Of a stretch of 64,000 bases of DNA, positions 28,316 to 41,168 are shown one piece after another. This DNA is from Penelope pileata (Eukaryota; Chordata; Aves; Galliformes; Cracidae). Below the pieces are notes generated by a model that made no database searches, had not been told where the DNA came from, and worked only from the letters and a program-made list of their open reading frames with translations. The stretch spans positions 124,001 through 188,000 of the forward strand of contig WBMW01005087.1 in NCBI GenBank assembly GCA_013396635.1, in the 5' to 3' direction. Every line of letters begins with the position of its first letter. The first letter of the stretch is position 1. The translations under genes and the position numbers were made by a program.

Positions 28316-31300
28316 TGTTTCTAGATGTTATGGGCTGTTCAGACCTTGTCATATACAAAGCACATTCATTTTGTTATTAGGAAGTATAACGTCAGTTCAA
28401 AGTCTGCCGGAGTCAGAAGTAAAATGCTATATATTTCAGCTGACTTTTCTTTGATAAAATCTTCAGTTTGGGTAGAAACAGTCTCTGGGATCCATCTGCG
28501 TCTGCGTCTGGAAAAAAACTGTCTCAGTCCTTTGTTATAGCATAAGGAGTACCTATCTCCATTGTAATAGTCTAGACTGACAGAAAGAGAAGGAATTTCA
28601 CAAAAAAAAAAAAAAAAATAGAAAGGTACAGAAAAAACAGCTATCATGAACTTCCAAGCAGATTGTGACCAAGGGCTATGCTCTTTCAGGAGTATTTTTA
28701 GCACTTTTTTCTGTTTAAATAAAGAAAATAAAAGAAAGATTATATAGCATCTAGAGCTGGATTAGTAATAAAAAATACATCAGCAATCAAGTAAATGAAC
28801 AGAATTTGTCTGTCTTTCTATTTTGTACCTTCTTTTTTAGTACTGCTTTTGAAAGACTTGTCTGCTTTTCAACAGTGATGGGACTCCAGACACTGCAGGA
28901 GAACTCGGTGATGTTTGAAATGACAGATGTGCTCTTCCACTGGCTGTTTCATAACAAAAGTTCCTGCTTCCTTTTTATTTTTCTAAAAAAAAGAAAGGAA
29001 GAAAAAGGCATCATTAATGACTTTGAATGAAATCCAGCTAACTTAAAATAGAAATTCATAATTCCATTTAATAATATTTAAAATACTCATGTCAGAAAGA
29101 AAGAAAAACTTCACAAATTATTGCTATTAAAAGTAGTTAAATGATGCCATTTCTGTGAAATTATACAGCTTGAAGATTTTTCATGCAGAATTTACTTATT
29201 TTTTTATTCTTCCTTTATTGATCTCTTTTTAATACAAAGTCTTTGACTGTCCAACACTTGATTTCTCTGAAGTAATTTAACAGTGGTCTAAGCTTACCAC
29301 TAGTGTCAATCAACCATATCTTGAAACTGATATTCAGAGAGCCTGTCCCTGCAGGTTGCTGGAAACATACCTTTAGGAAACACTGCTGGTTGAAGTATTG
29401 GAAGTGCTGTCAGCTGTAAGTCGTCACCTGCATGGTGGATGCTTTGCCTCACAGTGACCTGAGAAAGAGCAACAAGAAAGGCACAGACACCTGCATCCAT
29501 TCTGGCTTCACACCAGTGAAACCTCTGTGAGTGTGAGTATGAATGCAAAGGGTTACTTTGAAGCTATACAGTGAAAATAATCTTAGGTACACTGTTGGGA
29601 TCACCTGTGTGCATTTATTAGCTCTGTCCTTCCAGTGACTCCAAAGTGCTTTCTGAATGCTGTGACTGCAGGCAGATCATACCAGAAACCGTACCAGAGA
29701 GAAAATAGAGGTCCCGGTTAGCTAAAATTTGTGAGCAGTTCTGACACTATATGAACTTCTGTTTTTAATCCTAACTACTAATTATCGTAACATGGTCTTC
29801 TGTGGAGGACTTCAGGTTTTCTAGATGCAATTCCAATCTATTTTACAAGCATTATTCACACTAACTTTGCCATATTTCCAGCAGATAGAACAAATATGTG
29901 TTTTCATTTTATAAACAAAGCAGAGATTATTTCTGGTTCAGTGATATAATACGCACATTGGAACTACAGCTGACACAAATCATTACTGACACCTTATGCC
30001 ATGGATGCTGCCCTTGTTTGCACTCAGGTCTGCTGGCTCCTTCCCATAAATTCCCTGTGAGAAGATGTATGAGAGCAGGGATGGACAACAGCCCAGTACA
30101 GAACTGGGATTTCCAGAGATCCATGCAATACCTGCTACCAAAATGCAGATGAAGCAGCCCAGGCCAGTCTCTCACACAGGCACTGGGAGGACAAAGCCCT
30201 GTATATACACAATCATAAGCCAGTTTAGCCTAAAGCATAAAGGAGAGAGCCCTACAGTTACATAATTACACGTACTACTTGACGTCAGGGAAAGAAAAAT
30301 GACTTCTCTCATCTGAACAAAAGCTCAGTAATCACTTGAGAAACAGAATGTCAAATGAAACATCTCCAGGGTACTGAGCATTCCCAGAGGAAGTAAGAGA
30401 CACGTCTCTCCTTGGGAGAATTTCCCACTGGCGGAAGGCAAAACCATCACAAGGTTTACATAACAAGAATTGAACAGATCGCAGTATAACAGATCAGTTA
30501 ACGATTTGGGGGAATAGGTTTTGCTTTGTTTGTACCATGAAATGAATTGTCTGTGAACAGTATTTTATGTTACTTTCCTGGTAATTTGACTTCCTATTTG
30601 CTATTAAAAAAAGAAGAGCCCTGTCTAAGGATTGCAATGCAAAGTGTCATTGGTAACAAGACAAGACCACAATCCACACATCATGTTCTGGCATACACTC
30701 TTCCACTGTAAGAAAGAAATTGAAAACATTATAGGATTTTAATAACTGAAGTCACAGGAGCTGGTGTAGTTGTTCCTACAAAATGTGTCCCAAAGGACAG
30801 GAAAGGAAAGATCTGTCTTGTCCTCTGTGCATCAGCCAAAGTTGTAGTTGTCACCAAAATGGAAAAACACCTAGACCCTCAAAATAAGTGCACTATTTTG
30901 ATATAACTCTTCCTTACTCAGTGCTAAACCCCTCACATGCTGAAGAGGATAATTCTGCTTTAACAAAATTAAGTTCTGGAAAATGACTGCTCTCTTAAAC
31001 AAGCTCCTTTTCTTTCTTCAGTCCAGTCTGCAATGTTAACTCAAATCCATATGCACACCCCTGATTTTCCTCTGTCTGTAGTCAGCTTTGTCCTCTGCTA
31101 CTTCTTATCCCCAGGTGTGCAACTCAGGAGCCGCAGCCCTGCTCAGGTCACCCATTCTCCTGGAGTCAATATGCCCATGGTGCTACATGGTGACCCAGCA
31201 CTGGCAATCTCCTCGGTCATCAGCTACAAAAATTCAGAGATGTAATTCAACTCCAAGAAACACTTTTTTTAAAAAATAATAAAAAAAACCCCACACATTG

Positions 31301-34300
31301 AAAACCCATAGACTGTGAGGAGATAGGGGTGGTAAGGTTTAAATTTAATGCTTAAACTCTTTCACTCTTCAGGTTTCCAGGGTCAGGGGTATTGATTTTT
31401 TTCCTCTGTGGGATAGGAATGTCTAACCGTGCTCAACACTATGCATTCTTAAACCTTTGTGGCCTAAAATTTGATTGAAGACGGTAGAGTTCTTTTTTAA
31501 GTCTGAAGACTTAATGCAGATTTTCATGTCGTGGAAAGACACTACTGTGGTATTATTTGTCTCTCTCCTATAGGACAGTATTAAGAAATAAACCACTGAG
31601 ACAGTATGCCATCCTTCAGTAGTAAGGTACTATTCGATCATGCTTCATTTAGAAAAGAAGACATATTATGGCATATTTCTTGTTGCACTCAATCAGCAGG
31701 GCCAGTCATTTGCCAAATATTTTTGTAATTCTTTCTCTGAATTTTGCAGCAAATGTATTGTTCCATAAGGTGGTAATGTCCTACATCTATAGTCATTTCT
31801 CTTACTGAAAGAAAAGAGGATAGCATTAAAACATAACTCAGATGCCTTCTTCCTGCTTTTTGTCTCTCTTTTGGGTTGAGGCAGGGAGAGCTAGTCAGGG
31901 GCAAATGGAGATGTTCAATAAACATACTCGTCATTCCATCTGATGAAGAGGAAAACGGCGGATGGATGAACAAACTTCCCCAGCCATTACAAGTGGCTGG
32001 GAGCACTGCATTCTTCAGTATCACAGTTCTGTCACTTTGGGGAGTTCGTTTCCACATAAATCAAATGTTAACCAGACAGAGTACAACTGTTCTCACTGTT
32101 ACAAAGGAGGCAGCTGGCCAGCTTAAAAGGACTAAAACTCTGTTCCTCTGGGACATATGGAAATGGTCATTACAAGACCATATTTATTTATAAACACACT
32201 TGGCCCCATCAATTGGGCTTGAATATATAGAGGAATGGAGCTTATTAGTAAGATAAAGCTTTCCCATGACCTATAGAGGACACTGCATAGGGACCACAGA
32301 TGTTCTGTATTAGAAAAGCTGGAAAATTTATGTCAATGGCCATGAAAAGCTCAGTTTGAAAATAAGTAAATAAATAAATAAGAAGGTCACCAGCAAAGAC
32401 AATGTTAAGGACACTGGAAAATGGATCTTCCAGGATATTTAAGCTTTATTTATTTATTTAAGTGGAACAGATCCTGACCTCGACTGCACGTGTCTCTCCT
32501 TTGGAATGCTGCTGAAGTTACCAGATTGCTGAAGTTCACTGGATTTTCAGAGTGCAACCTCTGCAGTGGCTGTGTCTGTCATGTGGGTAAACGCACACAC
32601 ACACAGGTTTGCCTTTGCAATGGGATTCACACAAGTAATGCCAGGAAAGGGGCAGGGAGAAAAGTAATTGGGAGAACAGTAATCCATACCACTTTCCATA
32701 TACAAGTACAGAGAAAAACTGTGTCCATATGGACTCGGCTTCTGCTGCATAGCTTAAGTCATGGAGCTTTTTACCACAAAATTCATAGCACACTTTTAAG
32801 ACTGAAAGCCAGAAAAAGCTCCACAAAAAATTCACAAGACCTGATTCAATTTTTATTTAGCAGAGCCTAGTTCTTCAGATTGAGGAAGGCTGCCTATTGT
32901 TGTGGTTTGATTAAGACACCTATCTAAGCCAAAGGATCACCTCCTTACACCAGCTCTGAATCTTGCACTAACTAAATGCAAACTATCAAGTCCTGGCTGG
33001 GCCTGAAGCCTTGAATGAAAAGTTTTTTATATCTATGACTTCAGTCTGTGCTTATGAAAGTCAATGAACGCAGGCTGATGTTGTTTGCACAGCTGCACAT
33101 CCACTGTACACCTTTGGTCTGACTCACAGCCTCCCTCTGCCTCCCAGCTGCTTCTTTCTCCACAACACGGAACAATCAGACCAGCATTTCCTCACCTATC
33201 CATGTGGCAAGGGACCTTTCTGTTACTCACCAACTCCTTGGGCAGTCTCAGTGCTCCCTGTACCAGGGAGTGCTGGCTAGTTGCCTTCTGGTAGAACCAG
33301 TCAGAGCCAGAGAGACAGTCAGTGTGGACAACCAGCTTCTCCAACTACTAAAATGGCTTTCCTATGTCAAGATATGCCAGACCTGATATGGCAGAAACTG
33401 GGGAAAAAATGCCTTTTATTTTTTTTTTCTAGTTAGGGCTGAAAGAAGCCCCATTAACTGACAGGGAGAGAAATGAGGTCACAGAATGCTTGGAGTGATG
33501 AAACATCCTCCCTACCAAAATTTTGCAATGAAAATGCTACAGCTGTCTTCCGGCTGAGAGCACCACAGATGTGGGACAAACTGATTTCCATCAGGCAACT
33601 GGAGTCTTAACTTTTTCTAAACCATCTTGATGCTAGAGGAGGTTTCTAGCTTTTCCTGGCTTCAGAAGGCCAGGTAAGCATTCCTGCAACTACAGAAGTA
33701 TGGCTACACCTCTACTGTCAGTTCATCTCACTTTATGTTTCCACAAGCACCTGGCCTCACAGATCTCCCTCCTCCTCCTCCTCACAGATCTTTTAGCTCA
33801 CCACAGTCTGGAGCTACCCAGCTTTCTTCCCAGCCCAGAAAAGTCAATGCCCCTCCTCAGCCAGCTGCCTACAGAGCTGTAGGCACAACCTAACATTCTC
33901 CCCTTCTGGCACCCGTGGGTGCAAATGCCCATGACAGCACAGAGCTACCTGATTAGCACCATGGTGCTTTTCCCAGTGGGCAAAGAGGAGGACAGCAGCT
34001 GAGGTGAAGGGAGAGAAGAGGGCTGCAAGCACCCCAGAAATGGAGCAGGCGGGCGCTTAACAAAAATCTACAATTATCATGCTAAAAACAAAACATACGA
34101 TGTTAAAAAAAAATTTAATATTGTTTCCTATGATAGGATAGATATAAAATATCTATCAGATAATGCAGCTTAAGCTTGGTTTCCTGCAAGGGCAATATTC
34201 AAGAATAATTTTCTTTTCTTCTGAGATTGATATATGTCTCTGAGAGAAAAAAAAATCCCACGGTGTTCTTTTGCAGTGTCATTTTCCTTACATTTGTGAT

Positions 34301-34789
34301 GCTTAAACTTTTCAATTTTTTTTTAGAGTCTTTAAGGAGAAACAAAACATTTTAAGCATGTAAAACTCTCTAGCTTATGAGAATGCAAGCAGTTCCCACT
34401 ACTTTTCAAGACCAAGAGGAAAAACTTCATCTGGAGTATATTAGTATCTGCAATATGGTTATTGTTGAATGTTTGATTCAGTCTTTGATCCTTTGAATAT
34501 TCACGGGGCTTTTGCAAGTGAAACTGAAACAGGATCCGTGATCATTTATTACTTCCATTGAAAATATAAGTAAGAAATAAAATGATCAGCACTTTTATAG
34601 CAAGTGTATCACAAACAGGAACTGAAGACTCCTGTAGAAAAATGTTTCCTTTGACTCTCCTTTGCCATCCTTCCTTCTCTCAAATTTATTTGGTATTTTT
34701 TTTGCTTTTTAACAAGAAACAGAACACGTGAAGTATATCATGGCCCTCTCAAAACCCTACAATATATGACTACAAAATCCCAGAAGGCA
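28316..34789. other. Intergenic region
   Basis: About 6.5 kb without a supported gene. It contains an A-run near 28601-28618, short AT-rich repeats, and a pair of complementary tetranucleotide runs, (AAAT)n at 32364-32381 and (TTTA)n at 32443-32460. No exon or transposable element was recognised. Confidence 0.5.
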
Positions 34790-35820
34790 CACCTGTTCCA
34801 AACCAAACCCCTTGTTTAAAGCAAGGTCAACTACAGCCGGTTACTCAGGATCATGTCCAACTGGGTTTTGAATATCTTCAAGGATGCAGGCTCCACAACC
34901 TTTTTCAGGGTTCAGTCAACCTCATAGCAAAAAAGCTTTTCCTTACATTTAAGCGGAATTTCTTGTATTTCAGTTTGTGCCCATTGTGACTTGTCCTATC
35001 AGTGGGTGTCACTGAGAAGAACCTGGCTCCAACTTCCTTACTCTCCCCATCAGGTATTTACACATGTTGAGAAGTTTCCTCTGAGCCTTCGTTGCTCCAT
35101 GCTCAACAGTCCCATCTTTCTCAACCTCTTTTCATGCAAAATGTTACAGCCTGTTACTTGGTCCCACTACTAATTCTTCGGGTACACGACTATTGACTGA
35201 CATCTACTGGACTTCACATCGCTGATCACGTTTGTTTGAGCCTGGCAGGTAAGCCCGTTTTCAGTTCACCTTGCTGACCACTTATTTAAGCTATACCTCA
35301 TCAGCTTCTTTATGAGTATATTACAGGAGACAGTATCAAGCCCTTTGCTAAAGTCAAGATAAACAGTATCCACTGATCTTCCCTCAATTATTGAGATGGT
35401 CATTTCATCACAAAAGATCATCTGGTCTGTCTGTCATGACTTCCACTTCATAAATCCGTGTTGATTATTCCTGATCACCTCCTTGTTCCTATTATGTTTG
35501 AAACCGTTTTCCAGGTTTAGTTGCTTTATCGTCTCCTCAGGGATTAAGGTGAGGCTGACTGGCCTGTGGTTCCCCTTCTTGCCCTTCCTGAAGACAGTGG
35601 TAACATTTGCTGTCTTCCAGTTCTCAAGAACTCCCCCTGATTGCCATGACATTTCAAAGACAATCAAGAGTGGCCTCACAATGACGTTGGCTAGCTCCCT
35701 CAGCTCTCGTGGGAACAGCTCATCAAGTCTCACAGACTTGTGTATGTTCAGTTTGTTTAAATACAAGCTTATCTCCTTAGGGAAGGAAAATACTGACAAT
35801 TCCTCATTTGTTTTCATTGT
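34790..35820 (-). mobile_element. Old CR1 LINE, antisense, internally deleted
   Basis: Read on the - strand, 35434-35817 gives a CR1 reverse-transcriptase relic: ELANVIVRPLLIVFEMSWQSG followed at once by a GVLENWKTANVTTVFRKGKK block and NNQHGFMKWKS. It continues to a VDTVYLDFSKGLDTVSCNIL motif near 35330-35375. The element then breaks off at about 35170-35200 and resumes in the CR1 3' region at about 35145-34795 (GHKLKYKKFRLNVRKSFF-like block). Roughly the RT C-terminal part between these blocks is missing. Stops and frame changes are present, so it is inactive and old. Confidence 0.85.
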
Positions 35821-35864
35821 GTTTTTGTTGTTGTTGTTGTTGTTTGTTTGTTTGTTTGTTTGTA
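35821..35864 (+). repeat. (GTT)n/(GTTT)n simple repeat
   Basis: GTT triplets followed by GTTT tetranucleotides at the upstream edge of the antisense CR1. Confidence 0.85.
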
Positions 35865-36915
35865 TCCCTGGTTTACTTCTAGAAACACTGGTGCTGAACT
35901 TGTCAGCTTACAGCCTTCAAATTTTTAAGTCCAGCTGGCATCGCGTTAACGGAGACAGAAGTTAAAGACTTCTTCCCCACCGCAATCTTCACTCACTGTT
36001 TCATCCTTCAAGGTACTCTAGTTTCTGAAACACAAAGAAAAAGAGATTAAAATGTTCTTTAGGCTTTTATTTGTAATGAAAGCCCTGAGCCTATCTGTAT
36101 CTGCGTTATTTACTCTTGCTGTCCTCAAAACAACCAGTTATGTTTCTACCACAAGCACTCCCCGTTTTGACCCAAACCTCTCCAGTTCTCACAGAGGCTA
36201 TTCTGTGGAATTAGAGTCTGATTCATTCCAATTACTCTGTGTTAGAGCCGTTCCTCATCTTCCCATGCAAGATTCTGAGTAACCCACAAAGGGAAAAATA
36301 CCACCACAATGCAACCTTTCTTTCCAAATCCTCTGCTGTCCCTGGGTACCACGATAGCCCATTTCAGCCGCAGTAGGGACAAAGATATTTATTTTGATTT
36401 ATGTTTTCCTATCTGCTCTCCCTTAGCCACAAGATGTTGACCTTCAAGCAGACACATCATTTCTGCGTATCTCTGCTCCCCAGCCAGACAGTGACCTATC
36501 TCAGAAGTCAAACTGAGATCAAATGTTACTCTCTGGTTCATGGGTAAAAAACCTTTGAATCACAAGAGGAACTAGAGGAAAAAGATGTCTATCCTGCACA
36601 CTGCTGTGTTCAGAGTGAGTACGGCTGGTTCCTTTCCCACACATCTTTGCTGTTTATTTGTCTTTTTGATTAAGCTAACATGCATTTCAACAGCTGGATC
36701 CTTGAGAGTTTTAAAACATACTGAGGAGTAGGCTAACCCGTTAACAATAAAATAGTACTGGGGGAAACTGTAACCTGGCAGATGCTGAGCTTGTTTTTCT
36801 CCTAGTAGATCCATATAGTCAAGGAAATAGTGACGTATATGTATGTGGGAAGATTTCTCAAAGCACGCAACATAATGTGTGTGTGATATGGTTAAAAACT
36901 TATAACTACTAGGCT

Positions 36916-37217
36916 GAAAAAGAGAAAGAAAAAGAAAAAGAAAAAGGAAAAGAAAAAGAAAAAGAAAAAGAAAAAGAAAAAGAAAAAGGAAAAGAAAAAG
37001 AAAAAGAAAAAGAAAAAGAAAAAGAAAAAGAAAAAGAAAAAGAAAAAAAGGAAAAGGAAAAGGAAAAGGAAAAGGAAAAGAAAAAGAAAAAGAAAAAGAA
37101 AAAGAAAAAGAAAAAGAAAAAGAAAAAGAAAAAGAAAAAGAAAAAGAAAAAGAAAAAGAAAAAGAAAAAGAAAAAGAGAAAGAGAGAGAGAAAGAGAAAG
37201 AGAGAGAGAAGAAGAAA
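36916..37217 (+). repeat. 302-nt uninterrupted purine tract, mainly (AAAAAG)n
   Basis: Every base from 36916 to 37217 is A or G. The main unit is the hexamer AAAAAG, with AAAAGG variants in the middle and AG-rich variants at the 3' end. Long open frames read from it (Leu/Phe/Ser or Lys/Glu repeats) are artefacts of the repeat. Confidence 0.97.
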
Positions 37218-38203
37218 TGAAAAACAGAGAAAAGACCCCAGCCAATAGTCTTTCTTTTTTTTTTTTTTTTTTGAAATGAAAGCTGGATCCATTGACTGTA
37301 AACAAATCAGTCCCAAAGTTCATATCCTACAGGTGACTCTTAAATTGAGGTAAAGAAATAACACAGCATTACAGCCTCCCTGTATTTAAAGGTATTTAGA
37401 TTGGAACTCTATAAACTCAGCTTCTTGCCACATCTCCCTTTCTCTTTCTGGTTGCCCACTAAAGCTTAAAGTCTTTTATGGGCTTTGCAGTGTACAATGT
37501 CTATGAAGAAAAATGATTCTCTGCACTCCAAAGACACTGGCTGAAGTGACCAAGCTATAAATTTGACTTAGTTCAATATGTCATCAAAACATGAAACTAA
37601 ATAAACTTTGTCTCTTTTTATGATCCTTATAGAAATAATGCAGAACTTGGCCTTAACAAGGGCAGTTGAAATGCAAGGTGTCTATAGTTTGTTGTTTGGA
37701 TCATTTGTCTTTCCACACCAGCTCCTCCAGTTACTTTGTCTCCGATGGAAACTAGAGAATCTTTAAAAAAGATGTGAAAAGAAGGAAGGATCAGGCTGAG
37801 AATTAAGCTGCTCCTTAGCATCTATCCTGAGCTCGATTAACCCAAATCTAGGTTATTTTTTATGACTGCTTACATTCCTGGTGCTGGAGGTATGAAGTAA
37901 CTTGGTAATAGGTGCTTAATCTGATTCCAACAGAAATAAAGTGAGAGGACTGATTTCTCACATGCATTGCCCTAGAAATAGCCAACACCATGTGAAAGGC
38001 TCTGTGTTGTTATGAAACACTGCACTAGTACAATCACTTGGCCACAGTTTGTTTAAAGAGCAGTGGAGACAGGGAGAACTTGAAAGAAAACATGGCTTTA
38101 CATCTATTCAGGATGGAGGGACAGTTATTTCCAAACAGCAAAAAAGATAACGTTGCTAAGTGCAGTTTCAGAAGTTGACTTGATTGTTAAGTATGTCCAG
38201 GTT

Positions 38204-38337
38204 GAAAAAAAAAAAGACGGGAAAAAAAAAAAAGGAGAAGAAATAAAGAAGGAAAGAAGGAAAGAAAGAAAGAGGGAAGGACGGAAGGACGGAAGGACGG
38301 AAGGACGGAAGGACGGAAGGAAGGAAGGAAGGAGGAG
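38204..38337 (+). repeat. Purine-rich repeat with (AAGGACGG)n core
   Basis: Poly(A) and AAAG/AAGG units lead into five copies of the octamer AAGGACGG (about 38277-38316), then AAGG units. The open frame through it (Lys-Gly-Arg-Asp repeats) is a by-product. Confidence 0.92.
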
Positions 38338-41004
38338 TATCTGAAAATGAGATCCATCGAGTACATGATGGATGGGTCCTGGCCAGCCCAGAGGGACCAG
38401 CTCTTGCGTGTCCTATAACCTCAGGAAAACAGGAGCTGTAGGGAGAAAAAACACTCAGTCAAAACCAGTGGCATTTCTTGGTCAAAAATTAGTGAGCAAT
38501 CTACTGTGGAGCAGCCCAAAGGAGGAAAGAAACTTGTTTAAAGAAATTATCATTCAGCCTGATAGAGTTTTTCGTGGCATGTTTCAAATGTCTAGTTCAG
38601 ATCCTCTAAAAAGGATTAAGAGTGCATAGTCTGGTTCATTCTTCAGCCTTCTAAGTGCAGACTTCCTTGTGAAGAAAAGAAGCCTGAGCTATGTGCGAGT
38701 GCGGTAGCCAACCTTCTCATAGACACCAGGTGCTGAGCTAGTTCAGCTGACAAGCCATACACAATTGTTAGAGTCTGTTATCTGTGACTACTGCACCAAA
38801 TAAAATCCAGCAAGGGTGGATCAGGGATTTTGAGAACAATTTCACATTGCTCGAGTCCTTTTCCACAAGGAAAAGGGACTGGGATGGCCATTCTTCTGGT
38901 CAGGAAGCAGAAAATGCAGCAGAAGTTCTAGTCAACAAAACTGCTTTTAAAAAAAGCATGGAGCTTAGAATAAAGCAAAAGTTCACTCTTAATCAGAAAA
39001 CCATGATCTCTACCACTATACAGACGAGGTAATTTTATGTATATATATACCAAACAAGAATGAGTACAAAGAAAGAAACTTGTTGACATGATTGTAATAA
39101 TAATCTAGATTGTTACCTTCTTTGAGAGTCAAGATTCCAAAGACAAATACACAATTCCCCGAACAGCTGAATTAATGATATCTATTTTCATTAGGATTTT
39201 ATGTTTTCAGTTGCCTAAATTTGGTGTCCACAGTCATAAAATTTCCAGGTGATACTGGGCATAATTGGCATTTATTTATAAAGGCACTCTATTGTGCAGG
39301 TTCTCTAATGACTAGTAAGATGTAGGCTTACGCTACAGTCCTTCCTTCCTCTCTCTTCTACTTGTATACTTATTTTCACAAAACTTGTAGCATCCTTATT
39401 ATCTGTGAAATCTCTACCCTGTGGTTGATGGTAGCCAAGGGATTCAAAGATTACTAAGGAGAGGGGAGGAGGAGACCAATAGACACATAGGCACAGTGGT
39501 TGCATACACTTTGTTTTCATGTGTAGAAACTCTGTAATGTGATTTCAGGGCATGAAGAGCAATAAGATCCAGACTATTTCTGGAAAGGATGGGAAGTACA
39601 GTGGAAAGGATAACAATGGGCTTCATCTTTGGGAAGACCCAGTGATCTTGGACTAAGGTAGCACAACAGAAACGTAAGCTACAATAGAAACAATATACAT
39701 GGGAAGAGCTGAATGTATCAGACCATATTAAGGTAGAGGGTTTCAGTAGCCTGCTCACACATGCCTAGAAGGAAGGAGTACAGAGCCTCTTGCAGTGACA
39801 GGGTGGAGGAACATTTGAGCCTAATGCCCCTGCCTGGACCTCCAGTCTGCAAGTGTGAGTACACTGGCTGTTGGGGTAGTTCGCTTGTGCTGGTAATCAC
39901 ATTCAGGTATCCTTGTTTTATTTTTCACTTGAACATGTGTGTCTTTAATATCAGTTGTTGTTCTAACTTCTGTCAGATTAAGGAACGCTTTATTGTTATG
40001 TTTGGCTATTCTCCTCAAGGAAATTACTTGTATGTGTTGTAAAGTCACACCTCAACAAACAAAACAGAATAGGTTTCCTTAGGCTTCCCATTTTCCTGAG
40101 CACTGCCTCAGCTTTTGCAACACTTGTTCAATTACCTCAGTTTTTCAGCTTTCTTTTTAAAGGGTAAACACTACAAAGCTCTGGCTTATTCCCATGTTAG
40201 GCTCACAGCTGTCACATACCAACACAACCTATCTCCTTGCTGCTACTTACTATACCCCCACTCATATGTCTATGGGTGATGTTTGTTGGGTGGCATTCAG
40301 CCTTCATCCCCACTGACCTCAGCATTTGGTAAGGACTTGCAGTGTCTCACCAGTCTGCTTTTCTGTTTATTCTTTCATGCTGTAAGTTTTGATGTAGCTT
40401 GAGCAGCTCTGAATAACAAAATACAAGGACACTGTGAAAGAACATTCCTCTAACTTGGTATTGCCTCTTGAGATTTAATTAGGATTAAATGTGGTAGCTC
40501 CTCCCAGTGGCCCACTATGACAGGTGCTTGCTAAGAGGACTCACCATTAAATGACTTTGTTGAGCTGGAAGATGATTCTCTGCGTATTTATTATCCAGTC
40601 ATATACTGGCCTTCTCCACAGCAAAATTCCCCAAAGTGGCTAATAAAGGGTGTGTAGGGAGCATTACAAGAGCAGGTAATGGCACTGTCTCCTAAAAGGC
40701 CTGCCTAGCATCTGCATTTTGCTGTCCAAAGGCATTCTGAGGCAGAGCTGTGGTCTCACAACCAACAGCCTTTAAGAATTTTTGTTCCCTTAAGCTGTCA
40801 AATCACTTTTTGAAAATGTGTTTTCATTGACAGCATCCAGCAGCTGCTGAATCAAGGAATGACAGCTTAAATATATTTTGGGTGAAGGATCACTTATTTT
40901 GTGTGTTGTTAACCTTCTCTGACTGAAGTAGTGCTCATTAGCTTGCATGACGGAGACAGTGGGAAGTGGTTTCTTACACTGCTTCCCCAGGCAGCACCTA
41001 TCTT

Positions 41005-41168
41005 CTCAATGTCTGTCACAAGCTCATTCCCATAGGCTCAGGGGTCCTACTTCATTTAGTCCTTCCACTTTATTCATCATCCTTGTTGTGTTCCTGACCC
41101 TTTCTGTTCTACTATGTCTTTTCTGAAAGGAGAGGACCAGAACTGTGCACAGCCCTCAAGGTGCACCA
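41005..41168 (-). mobile_element. Old CR1-like LINE, antisense, left half (interrupted)
   Basis: The + strand reads TTATTCATCATCCTTGTTG and GAGGACCAGAACTGTGCACA then TCAAGGTGCACCATGG, the reverse complement of the conserved CR1 3' region. Its continuation appears at about 42144 after a younger CR1 inserted on the + strand. Confidence 0.65.

Larger units (their letters stand above)
35865..41004. other. Intergenic region with two long purine microsatellites
   Basis: About 5.1 kb with no supported gene. Apart from the purine tracts at 36916-37217 and 38204-38337 listed separately, and a pyrimidine run ending in T18 at 37255-37272, it is unique AT-rich sequence. Confidence 0.55.

Noticed and set aside
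36892..37323. - strand frames of 135-143 codons made of Phe, Leu and Ser
   Set aside because: Translation of the (AAAAAG)n tract on the opposite strand; a repeat artefact, not a membrane protein.
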